From: Clostridiales bacterium
GTDB taxonomy: Bacteria; Bacillota; Clostridia; Oscillospirales; Acutalibacteraceae
Reading direction: 5' to 3'
Assembly: GCA_019416395.1 (NCBI GenBank)
Contig: DXXH01000068.1
Span: forward strand, 1 to 14,480
Length of the DNA: 14,480 bases
This document shows positions 1-6,083 of this stretch, piece by piece (within the stretch, counting starts at the first letter, position 1; every line of letters starts with the position of its first letter). The position numbers and the translations under genes are program-made. The notes below the pieces were generated by a model, which made no database searches, was not told where the DNA came from, and saw only the letters and a program-made list of their open reading frames with translations.

Positions 1-40
1 CAGATTCCGCTCTGGGTTTGAAATAAATTTTTTGAGGGGG

Positions 41-86
41 AAATAAAAAAAGCCGGAGTCGAAAAAAATATCTTTCGATTCCGGCT
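41..86 (-). terminator. Intrinsic terminator, minus strand
   Basis: Two 14-nt arms (51-64 and 73-86) are complementary with an 8-nt loop. Read on the minus strand, the stem is followed by a T-rich run (complement of 41-50, six T, one A, three T). Position 58/79 is a G-T wobble on the plus strand and a C/A mismatch on the minus strand, so the minus-strand stem is slightly imperfect, but only the minus strand has a T tract. It would stop transcripts coming from the tRNA side or protect whatever lies to the left of the window. Confidence 0.65.
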
Positions 87-119
87 TCTGCCTGGTGCTT
101 ATTCGGTTATTTAATGTAT

Positions 120-160
120 TTACGAGGGTTCGAATCCCGCCAGACATGGGTGGCATCATT
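120..160 (+). other. tRNA/tmRNA T-arm-like fragment
   Basis: Positions 126-138 read GGGTTCGAATCCC, the consensus T-loop TTCGAAT flanked by GGG and CCC, followed by GCCAGACA. This is what the 3' third of a plus-strand tRNA or tmRNA looks like. No matching 5' acceptor strand, D arm or anticodon arm can be found in the 60-70 nt upstream, and the outer T-stem pairs are imperfect (A125 opposite G139). It is best read as a remnant of a tRNA/tmRNA 3' end, of the kind left at attachment sites, or as a chance match. No integrase gene is nearby. Confidence 0.35.
148..160. repeat. 13-bp direct repeat, copy 1
   Basis: GGGTGGCATCATT occurs here, directly after the T-arm-like fragment, and again, identical, at 237-249. 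The two copies start 89 nt apart and bracket two hairpins. The second copy lies just beyond the encoded CCA end of the tRNA-Val-like gene, so both copies sit beside tRNA-like sequence. Confidence 0.6.
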
Positions 161-166
161 CAAAAA

Positions 167-191
167 CGTCACACCGTGACGGTACTTTTTT
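167..191 (+). terminator. Weak terminator-like hairpin, plus strand
   Basis: CGTCAC (167-172) pairs with GTGACG (176-181) across a 3-nt loop, and six T follow at 186-191 after a 4-nt gap. It lies just downstream of the T-arm-like fragment, where a terminator of a former plus-strand RNA gene would sit. The short stem and the gap before the T run make it weak. Confidence 0.35.
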
Positions 192-205
192 GCTCTCCAA
201 AACGT

Positions 206-235
206 GAAAAAACCCCGGAATTCCGGGGTTTTTTC
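206..235. terminator. Perfect palindromic bidirectional terminator
   Basis: Thirty bases form a perfect palindrome centred between 220 and 221: six A, a GC-rich arm CCCCGGAA, its complement, and six T. Read on either strand it gives a GC-rich hairpin ending in a T run. It begins 30 nt beyond the CCA end of the minus-strand tRNA-Val-like gene, so it is the natural terminator for that gene. Confidence 0.85.
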
Positions 236-236
236 G

Positions 237-249
237 GGGTGGCATCATT
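237..249. repeat. 13-bp direct repeat, copy 2
   Basis: Identical to the 13 bases at 148-160 (GGGTGGCATCATT). It lies between the palindromic terminator and the 3' end of the tRNA-Val-like gene. Confidence 0.6.
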
Positions 250-264
250 TTCGTCCACTAATCT

Positions 265-333
265 TGGTGGGCGCTAACGGACTTGACCCCCTGCACGTCA
301 AGCAGGTGCTCTAGCCAGCTGAGCTAAGCGCCC
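265..333 (-). tRNA. tRNA-Val(GAC)-like gene lacking most of the T arm (possible pseudogene)
   Basis: Read on the minus strand this is a 69-nt tRNA-like gene. The acceptor strands GGGCGCT (327-333) and AGCGCCC (269-275) pair perfectly. The D stem is GCTC/GAGC with GG in the loop, the anticodon stem is CCTGC/GCAGG, and the loop TTGACGT carries anticodon GAC (valine). A discriminator A and an encoded CCA (265-267) follow. The D arm and anticodon arm are fully standard. Only nine bases (AAGTCCGTT) stand between the GGGTC variable loop and the 3' acceptor strand, where 17 are needed. The surviving CCGTT expects a partner AACGG that is missing, which fits loss of 8 nt. A promoter (352-380) and terminator (206-235) flank it properly. 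It may be a recently damaged tRNA gene, an assembly error, or an unusual tRNA. The valine identity is firm; function as a tRNA is doubtful. Confidence 0.7.
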
Positions 334-351
334 ATTTTTTGTTGCTTAATT

Positions 352-380
352 AGTTTACACGATTTCTGTAAAAAAAGCAA
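352..380 (-). promoter_or_regulatory. Promoter of the tRNA-Val-like gene
   Basis: On the minus strand, TTGCTT (375-380) and TAAACT (352-357) are separated by exactly 17 bp. Transcription would start near 345, about 12 nt before the mature 5' end of the tRNA-like gene at 333. Each hexamer is only moderately close to consensus, but the spacing and position fit. Confidence 0.5.
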
Positions 381-469
381 GCCCCAATTTATAAATCTAC
401 AAAATTTTTTTGAGTTTCGGGGTCGGCTTAATAAATTCTTAAGAAAATCGTCGTGTTGTTATTAATTCG

Positions 470-498
470 TTCACAATATCATGTAAGTGTGCTATAAT
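470..498 (+). promoter_or_regulatory. Strong sigma-A promoter of the GT2 gene
   Basis: TTCACA (470-475) and a perfect TATAAT (493-498) are separated by 17 bp, and TGC immediately before the -10 box gives an extended -10 element. Transcription should start near G505, leaving a leader of about 213 nt before the ATG at 718. The rest of the AT-rich 334-469 stretch holds only the tRNA promoter. Confidence 0.8.
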
Positions 499-499
499 A

Positions 500-717
500 A
501 AGCCGCGAAAGCTGTGAATAGGACCGTTTAGAAAAAATTGAAAAATCTTTGACATACTGAGACTACAGCTTTTGTCGGCTTCTTTTGTAAAGGAAAAGAT
601 CTAGAAACAGCGATGGGATTTGTGTGTCTGGCCAATGGGAAAAATCCTGAAAGGCGGATTGCCCCGTGGAGATGAAAAGTTCTTTGTCTGCTTTTTCAGC
701 AGGGAGAGGAGAGATTT
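500..717 (+). promoter_or_regulatory. Structured 5' leader of the GT2 gene
   Basis: Bases 500-515 pair with 565-581 in a 16-bp stem with one bulged T (575) and one G-T wobble, enclosing a 49-nt loop. The inner 11 pairs use the predicted first bases of the transcript (from about 505), so the 5' end of the RNA would be folded back. A second small hairpin, CTGCT/AGCAG (688-692 with 698-702), abuts the purine-rich ribosome binding site GGGAGAGGAGAG at 703-713. No known riboswitch class was recognised, including the c-di-GMP types. The stems are read directly from sequence; a regulatory role is inferred. Confidence 0.45.
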
Positions 718-2013
718 ATGGAAACTTTATCGACGATCAACTTTTTAATGGCAGCCCTATTCGCGGCTTGCTACTGTTATCAGGCCGTGTTCGCGGTGGC
801 GCGGCTGCTCCAAAGACGCCGGGTGTTTACCGCGAAAAAGCTGTGCCGGTACGCTGTGCTGGTGGCTGCCCGGAATGAAAGCGCTGTGATCGCCCAGCTG
901 CTGGAAAGTATCCGCGGGCAGGATTATCCCCAGGATCTGCTGGATATTTACGTGGTGGCGGACAACTGTACCGACAACACTGCCGCTATTGCCGCGTCCT
1001 GTGGAGCAAGGGTTTTTGAGCGACAGAATAAAGAGCAGGTGGGGAAAGGGTATGCCCTGCGCTTCCTGTTGGAGAAAATCCGGGAAACTTACCCCGAAGA
1101 GCGCTATGACGGCTACTTTGTTTTTGATGCCGACAACCTGCTGGATCCCCATTACGTCACAGAAATGAATAAGGTGTTCTCCAACGGGAATCAAGTGGTT
1201 ACTGGTTACCGGAATACCAAGAATTTCGGCGACAACTGGATTACCGCCGGATATGGCCTGTGGTTCCTGCGGGAGTCTGAATACTTAAACCGGCCCAGGG
1301 ATTACCTGGGCACCAGCTGTAACGTGTCCGGAACCGGGTTCCTGTTTGCCCAGGATCTGTTGGACGAGCTGGGCGGCTGGGAATACTTCCTGCTTACGGA
1401 AGATCTGGAGTTCACCGCAGATTTGGTAGCCCGAGGCAAAAAAATCGCCTATTGCGGGACAGCCATCGCCTATGACGAACAGCCTACCAGCTTCAAGCAG
1501 TCCATCATTCAGCGGTCACGGTGGGTGAAGGGGTACTTGCAGGTGGTGGCCAAACGGGGCGGCAGTATGACCCGCACCATGCTCAGCGAGGGAAGTTTCT
1601 CCTGTTATGATATGCTGATGTGTGCCATTCCTGCGGTGGTGATCACCGTGATCAGCCTGGTGTTAAACGGCATTATGCTGGTGGTGGGCATTACTTCCGC
1701 CCGGCAGGAGATGGGGATCTTCTTCATGTCCCTGACTATGTCCGCTGTGAATTCCTACGCGACAATGTATCTGATGGGCATTATGACTTTGATTACCGAG
1801 TGGAAGCGGATCCGCTGTTCCCGAGGGAAGAAAATCGCTTATTCGTTTACGTTCCCCTTCTTTGTATTCAGCTTTGGGATTGCCATGCTGGTGGCAGTGT
1901 TCGGGAATATTGAATGGAAGCCCATCAAACATTCGGTAGCGTTGTCTATTGGCGATATGGGCAGTGTTTCTCCCCAGGAGCTTGGTAAGTTCCGTAAAAA
2001 CAGAAAACTTTGA
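718..2013 (+). CDS. Membrane-bound glycosyltransferase family 2 (processive-synthase type)
   Basis: This 431-residue enzyme probably moves sugars from a nucleotide-sugar donor onto a growing glycan at the cytoplasmic membrane face. One N-terminal membrane segment (about 5-30) is followed by a GT-A catalytic domain (about 45-285). Visible GT2 motifs are VLVAARNE (47-54), the donor-site ADN (81-83), the metal-binding DAD (137-139), TED (227-229) with the likely catalytic base, and QRSRW (265-269), the QxxRW signature of cellulose, chitin and hyaluronan synthase relatives. Three further membrane segments lie at about 300-325, 333-360 and 374-397, followed by a short tail with WKPIKH (400-405). 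The ATG at 718 has a good ribosome binding site (AGGAGAG, about 5 nt upstream). It is transcribed alone from the promoter at 470-498. The sugar and product cannot be read from sequence; no PilZ domain or partner subunit is present. Confidence 0.88.
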   Translation: METLSTINFLMAALFAACYCYQAVFAVARLLQRRRVFTAKKLCRYAVLVAARNESAVIAQLLESIRGQDYPQDLLDIYVVADNCTDNTAAIAASCGARVFERQNKEQVGKGYALRFLLEKIRETYPEERYDGYFVFDADNLLDPHYVTEMNKVFSNGNQVVTGYRNTKNFGDNWITAGYGLWFLRESEYLNRPRDYLGTSCNVSGTGFLFAQDLLDELGGWEYFLLTEDLEFTADLVARGKKIAYCGTAIAYDEQPTSFKQSIIQRSRWVKGYLQVVAKRGGSMTRTMLSEGSFSCYDMLMCAIPAVVITVISLVLNGIMLVVGITSARQEMGIFFMSLTMSAVNSYATMYLMGIMTLITEWKRIRCSRGKKIAYSFTFPFFVFSFGIAMLVAVFGNIEWKPIKHSVALSIGDMGSVSPQELGKFRKNRKL

Positions 2014-2029
2014 TTTCCTTCTTTATAAA

Positions 2030-2070
2030 CTTGGCCCCTTGTGTTACAATGATACACACAAGGGGCCAAG
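2030..2070. repeat. Strong 15-bp hairpin after the GT2 gene
   Basis: Fifteen bases at 2030-2044 are perfectly complementary to 2056-2070, with an 11-nt loop, starting 17 nt after the GT2 stop codon. The stem is GC-rich in its middle (GGCCCC/GGGGCC). Neither strand has a proper T run after it, so it is not a textbook intrinsic terminator. It may slow polymerase, protect the mRNA 3' end from exonucleases, or belong to a mobile intergenic repeat, since its right arm runs into the direct repeat beginning at 2065. Confidence 0.7.
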
Positions 2071-2100
2071 CTGCGCCTGGACGCAAGTCGCGCACCGCGG
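2065..2100. repeat. 36-nt imperfect direct repeat, copy 1
   Basis: Begins GCCAAGCT inside the right arm of the 2030-2070 hairpin and ends GCAC-C-GCGG. It matches 2178-2213 at 29 of 36 positions, several of the differences being C/T transitions. A small GC hairpin (CGCGGC/GCCGCG, about 2096-2110) follows directly. Confidence 0.6.
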
Positions 2101-2131
2101 CGGAGCCGCGAGGAATGGGAGTGGGTGAATT

Positions 2132-2165
2132 GTTTTTCGCCCGCGGTTTTTCCGAGGTGAAAAAC
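2132..2165. repeat. 10-bp inverted repeat in the GT2-purL gap
   Basis: GTTTTTCGCC (2132-2141) pairs with GGTGAAAAAC (2156-2165) with one G-T pair and a 14-nt loop. It lies between the two copies of the 36-nt direct repeat and is not followed by a T run, so it is unlikely to be a terminator. Confidence 0.4.
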
Positions 2166-2177
2166 ATTTCTTTACTA

Positions 2178-2213
2178 GCCAAGCTACGCCTGTCCCCAAG
2201 TTGTGCACTGCGG
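2178..2213. repeat. 36-nt imperfect direct repeat, copy 2
   Basis: Second copy of the repeat at 2065-2100, offset by 113 bp and 29/36 identical. The rest of the gap up to the purL start holds one weak hairpin (about 2244-2260, ACTGCC/GGCGGT with TTTATT) that could be a poor terminator. No purine (guanine/adenine) riboswitch aptamer is recognisable ahead of purL. Confidence 0.55.
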
Positions 2214-2312
2214 TTTGTCTTTGGATAACGCAGATTTTTTTATGAACTGCCATTCGGGCGGTTTTATTGAAAAACTCTTTGCCCAGCTCCCTGCTGGAGA
2301 AAGGATGAAGTC

Positions 2313-5300
2313 ATGGTTACACGGGTATTTGTAGAGAAGAAAAAGGGGTTTAATATTGAGGCCCAGCAGATGCTTTCGGATTTAAAAGGGAATCTGGGAA
2401 TCGGCGGACTCACGGAAGTGCGCATTCTGAACCGGTATGATGTATCCAACCTCAGCGAGGAGCAATTCCAAGCAGCTGCCAGGACGATTCTTTCGGAGCC
2501 CAACATGGACAGTGTTTATGGGGAAGACTATCAGCTGCCGGAAGAATACCGGGTTTTCGCCATGGAGTACCTGCCTGGCCAGTATGACCAGCGGGCGGAT
2601 TCTGCCGCACAGTGCGTGCAGCTTCTCACCCAGGGAGAACGCCCCGTAGTGCTTACCGCCAAAGTGATTGCCCTGAAAGGGGAGATCAGCGACCAGGAAT
2701 TTGAGAAGATTCAGGGATATCTGGTAAACCCGGTGGAATCCCGGGTGGCTTCCATGGAGAAACCGGAGTCTTTGGAGCTGAAAGCGGAGGAGCCAGCCGA
2801 TGTGGCCCGTGTCACCGGGTTTACCACCTGGAACGAGCAGGAATTGAAGACCTATTTTGATTCCATGGGATTTGCCATGACTTTGTCCGACTTGGCGTTC
2901 TGCCGGGACTATTTCCGGGACCAGGAACACCGTGACCCCACTGTAACGGAGCTGCGGGTGATTGATACATATTGGAGCGACCATTGCCGTCACACCACCT
3001 TCCTCACCCGTTTGAATAAAATTGACATTGAAAAAGGCAAGATGAGCCAAGCTGTGGAAGGGGCCTTGAAGCAGTATCTTTCCCTGCGGGATGAGCTGTA
3101 CGCGGGAAAGGACAAGCCTGTGTCTCTGATGGATATGGCCACCATTGGCGGGAAGTACCTGCGGAAAAAGGGATTGGTGCCTGATCTGGATGTGAGCGAC
3201 GAAATCAACGCCTGCTCCATCGAAGCGCCTGTGACCATCGACGGCAAGACAGAAACCTGGCTGATCCAGTTTAAAAACGAAACCCATAACCACCCCACTG
3301 AGATTGAACCCTTCGGCGGGGCGGCGACTTGCTTGGGCGGCGCCATTCGGGATCCCCTGTCTGGCCGTGCCTATGTGTATCAGGCCATGCGTGTGACCGG
3401 CAGCGGCGACCCCACCGTGCCTTTTGAAAAGACCCTGCACGGCAAGCTGCCTTCCCGGAAGATCACCACAGGGGCTGCGGCGGGATATTCCTCTTACGGC
3501 AACCAGATTGGCTTGGCTACCGGCCAGGTCACCGAGCTGTACGATCCCGGATACGTGGCCAAGCGTATGGAGATCGGTGCGGTGATTGGCGCTTCTCCCA
3601 AAGCCAATGTGAAGCGGGAAGAGCCTGTGCCTGGCGACGTGATTGTGCTGCTGGGCGGCGCTACCGGCCGTGACGGCATTGGCGGCGCTACCGGTTCCAG
3701 TAAGGCTCATACGGAAAAATCCGTAGAGGTTTGCGGCGCTGAGGTGCAGAAGGGCAATCCCCCCACCGAGCGGAAAATCCAGCGGTTGTTCCGGAACGCT
3801 TCTGTGGCCAAGCTTATCAAGCGGTGCAATGACTTTGGCGCCGGCGGCGTTTGCGTGGCTATTGGCGAGCTGGCTCCCGGTTTGGAAATCGACTTGAATA
3901 AGGTGCCCAAAAAGTACGAAGGCCTGGACGGCACTGAGCTGGCCATTTCCGAGTCCCAGGAACGTATGGCTGTGGTGCTGGATCCCAAGGACGTGGAAGA
4001 ATTCTGCCAGAAAGCCGCAGAAGAAAACCTGGACGCCCAGGTGGTGGCGGTAGTCACCCAGGAACCCCGGCTGCGTATGGAGTGGCGGAACGACCGGGTG
4101 GTGGATTTGTCCCGGGCATTTTTGGATACCAACGGCGTTACCCAGAACGCCGAAGCGGAAATCACCGCTCCTCAGGGCCAGGATTACCGGAAATCCGTGC
4201 CGGAAGCTTTGGCCGGAAAAGAGGGCGTGGAAGCATTGAAAGCCAACATGGCCCGGTTGGAAGTCTGCTGCCAGAAGGGCCTTTCCGAGCGGTTTGACTC
4301 CAGCATTGGAGCGGCTACAGTGCTGATGCCTTTCGCAGGCAAGTACCAGCTGACCCCGGAAGAAGCCATGGTGGCTAAGATCCCTCTGGAAGAGGGCGAA
4401 ACAGACGACGCCACGGCCATGAGCTATGGATATATTCCCGGAGTGGCCCGGTATTCTCCCTTTGAGGGGGCGGCGTACGCCGTGGTGGAAAGCCTGTCCA
4501 AGCTGGCGGCTGTGGGCGCGGATCCCTTGAAGTCCCGGCTTACGTTCCAGGAATATTTTGAGCGTCTCCACGATGTGCCGGAGCGGTGGGGTAAACCTGC
4601 CGCAGCACTTTTGGGCGCTTTGAATGCCCAGTTGGGCATGGGGCTGCCCGCCATTGGCGGCAAGGACAGCATGTCCGGTTCTTTTGAGCAGCTGGATGTG
4701 CCCCCCACCTTGGTGAGCTTTGCCGTGTCCATGACCAAGGCCAGCAAGACCCTTTCCGCCAGCGTGAAGGAGCCCGGCTCCACCCTGATGCTGCTGCCCA
4801 TTCCGGAAACAGAGGAAGGCATGCCGGATTGGGAAGCTTTGAAAGCGTATTATCGGGCCGTGCTGGCGCATATAGAATTGGGAGACATCGTTTCCGCAGG
4901 CGTGGTCCGTGAAGGCGGCGCAGCGGCCTGTGTGCTGCGCATGTGTTTCGGCAGCAAGACGGGCTTCCGGTTTGCGCCGGACCTTTCCAAAGAAACCTTG
5001 TACGCTCCCCAGGAAGGCGCGCTGGTGGTGGAACTGTCCAGCGAAGCCGATCTTTCCACCGATCCTGCCCTGTCTCCCGTGCTGCTGGGCCACACCACCA
5101 GCAAAGAGAACGTCAAATTGGACGGGGAACAGATTGCCCTGGACGAACTGGTGGGCGCTTGGATGGGCACTTTGGAGAAGATTTTCCCCAACCATGCGGA
5201 GCCGGTGCCTGTAGCGGCAGATGTACCTCTGTGGACCAAGCGGGAAGGAAAAGCTCCCGCCATCAAGACAGCCCGTCCCAGAGTATTCATTCCCGCTTTC

Positions 5301-6071
5301 CCCGGCACCAACTGCGAGGTGGACAGCGCCCGGGCCTTTGAGAAGGCTGGAGCCGAAACCGAGATCCTGGTGGTCAAGAACTTGTCTGTGCGGGATATTG
5401 AAGAGACCATTGACCGTATGGAGAAAGCCATTCGCCGGGCCCAGATCATTATGATTCCCGGTGGTTTCTCCGGCGGCGACGAGCCGGAAGGTTCCGGCAA
5501 ATTCATTGCCACCACTTTCCGGAATCCCAAGATCGCCCAGGCGGTGACGGATTTGCTGGAAGCCCGGGACGGTTTGATGCTGGGTATCTGCAACGGTTTT
5601 CAGGCGCTGATCAAGCTGGGCCTGGTGCCCTACGGCAAGATCACCGAGCCCAAGGAAGACGATCCCACGCTGACCTTCAACACCCTGGGCCGTCACGTGT
5701 CCCGTATGGTGTACACCCGGATCACCAGCGTGAAGTCCCCCTGGATGGCAGGAGTCAACCCTGGAGATCTCCATACGGTTCCCGTTTCCCACGGAGAAGG
5801 CCGGTTTGTGGCCGATGAGAAGGCCTTGCGGCAGCTCATTGAGAATGGCCAGATCGCTACACAGTATGTGGATCCCGAAGGCACTGTCAGCGGGGATATC
5901 CTCTGGAATCCCAACGGCTCTGTGTGCGCTATTGAAGGCATCACCAGTCCCGATGGCCGTGTGCTGGGCAAGATGGGTCATTCCGAGCGGAAAGGCACGG
6001 ATCTGTATAAGAATGTTCCCGGTGAAAAGGATCAGCTGTTGTTCGAGTCCGGTGTGAAGTACTTTAAGTAA
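2313..6071 (+). CDS. purL: Phosphoribosylformylglycinamidine (FGAM) synthase, single-chain
   Basis: PurL converts FGAR, ATP and glutamine to FGAM in the fourth step of de novo purine synthesis, in the cytoplasm. At 1,252 residues it is the large fused type, a little shorter than the roughly 1,295-residue E. coli enzyme, and carries its own glutaminase, so no separate purS or purQ is needed. Visible are YWSDHCRHT (220-228), NETHNHPTE (322-330) of the FGAR/ATP site, the glycine-rich GGATGRDGIGGATGSS segment, and GGKDSM (782-787) in the second synthetase half. The C-terminal class I glutaminase starts near RPRVFIPAFPGTNCE. Its triad is intact: Cys1093 in GICNGF, and His1223 and Glu1225 in GHSER. 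The ATG at 2313 follows AAAGGA by 7 nt. alr begins 12 nt after the stop, so the two are probably co-transcribed. No clear promoter was found in the repeat-bearing gap upstream. Confidence 0.97.
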   Translation: MVTRVFVEKKKGFNIEAQQMLSDLKGNLGIGGLTEVRILNRYDVSNLSEEQFQAAARTILSEPNMDSVYGEDYQLPEEYRVFAMEYLPGQYDQRADSAAQCVQLLTQGERPVVLTAKVIALKGEISDQEFEKIQGYLVNPVESRVASMEKPESLELKAEEPADVARVTGFTTWNEQELKTYFDSMGFAMTLSDLAFCRDYFRDQEHRDPTVTELRVIDTYWSDHCRHTTFLTRLNKIDIEKGKMSQAVEGALKQYLSLRDELYAGKDKPVSLMDMATIGGKYLRKKGLVPDLDVSDEINACSIEAPVTIDGKTETWLIQFKNETHNHPTEIEPFGGAATCLGGAIRDPLSGRAYVYQAMRVTGSGDPTVPFEKTLHGKLPSRKITTGAAAGYSSYGNQIGLATGQVTELYDPGYVAKRMEIGAVIGASPKANVKREEPVPGDVIVLLGGATGRDGIGGATGSSKAHTEKSVEVCGAEVQKGNPPTERKIQRLFRNASVAKLIKRCNDFGAGGVCVAIGELAPGLEIDLNKVPKKYEGLDGTELAISESQERMAVVLDPKDVEEFCQKAAEENLDAQVVAVVTQEPRLRMEWRNDRVVDLSRAFLDTNGVTQNAEAEITAPQGQDYRKSVPEALAGKEGVEALKANMARLEVCCQKGLSERFDSSIGAATVLMPFAGKYQLTPEEAMVAKIPLEEGETDDATAMSYGYIPGVARYSPFEGAAYAVVESLSKLAAVGADPLKSRLTFQEYFERLHDVPERWGKPAAALLGALNAQLGMGLPAIGGKDSMSGSFEQLDVPPTLVSFAVSMTKASKTLSASVKEPGSTLMLLPIPETEEGMPDWEALKAYYRAVLAHIELGDIVSAGVVREGGAAACVLRMCFGSKTGFRFAPDLSKETLYAPQEGALVVELSSEADLSTDPALSPVLLGHTTSKENVKLDGEQIALDELVGAWMGTLEKIFPNHAEPVPVAADVPLWTKREGKAPAIKTARPRVFIPAFPGTNCEVDSARAFEKAGAETEILVVKNLSVRDIEETIDRMEKAIRRAQIIMIPGGFSGGDEPEGSGKFIATTFRNPKIAQAVTDLLEARDGLMLGICNGFQALIKLGLVPYGKITEPKEDDPTLTFNTLGRHVSRMVYTRITSVKSPWMAGVNPGDLHTVPVSHGEGRFVADEKALRQLIENGQIATQYVDPEGTVSGDILWNPNGSVCAIEGITSPDGRVLGKMGHSERKGTDLYKNVPGEKDQLLFESGVKYFK

Positions 6072-6083
6072 GGAACTGTTTCT

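Noticed and set aside
95..277. Short open frames across the tRNA/terminator patch
   Set aside because: They run through a terminator palindrome and tRNA sequence, and lack a ribosome binding site.
549..577. TTGACA at 549-554 as a second promoter for the GT2 gene
   Set aside because: No acceptable -10 box lies 16-18 bp downstream (TTGTCG), whereas the promoter at 470-498 is near consensus.
2214..2312. Purine riboswitch or clear promoter ahead of purL
   Set aside because: None of the conserved purine-aptamer loop sequences is present, and no -35/-10 pair with good spacing could be found.
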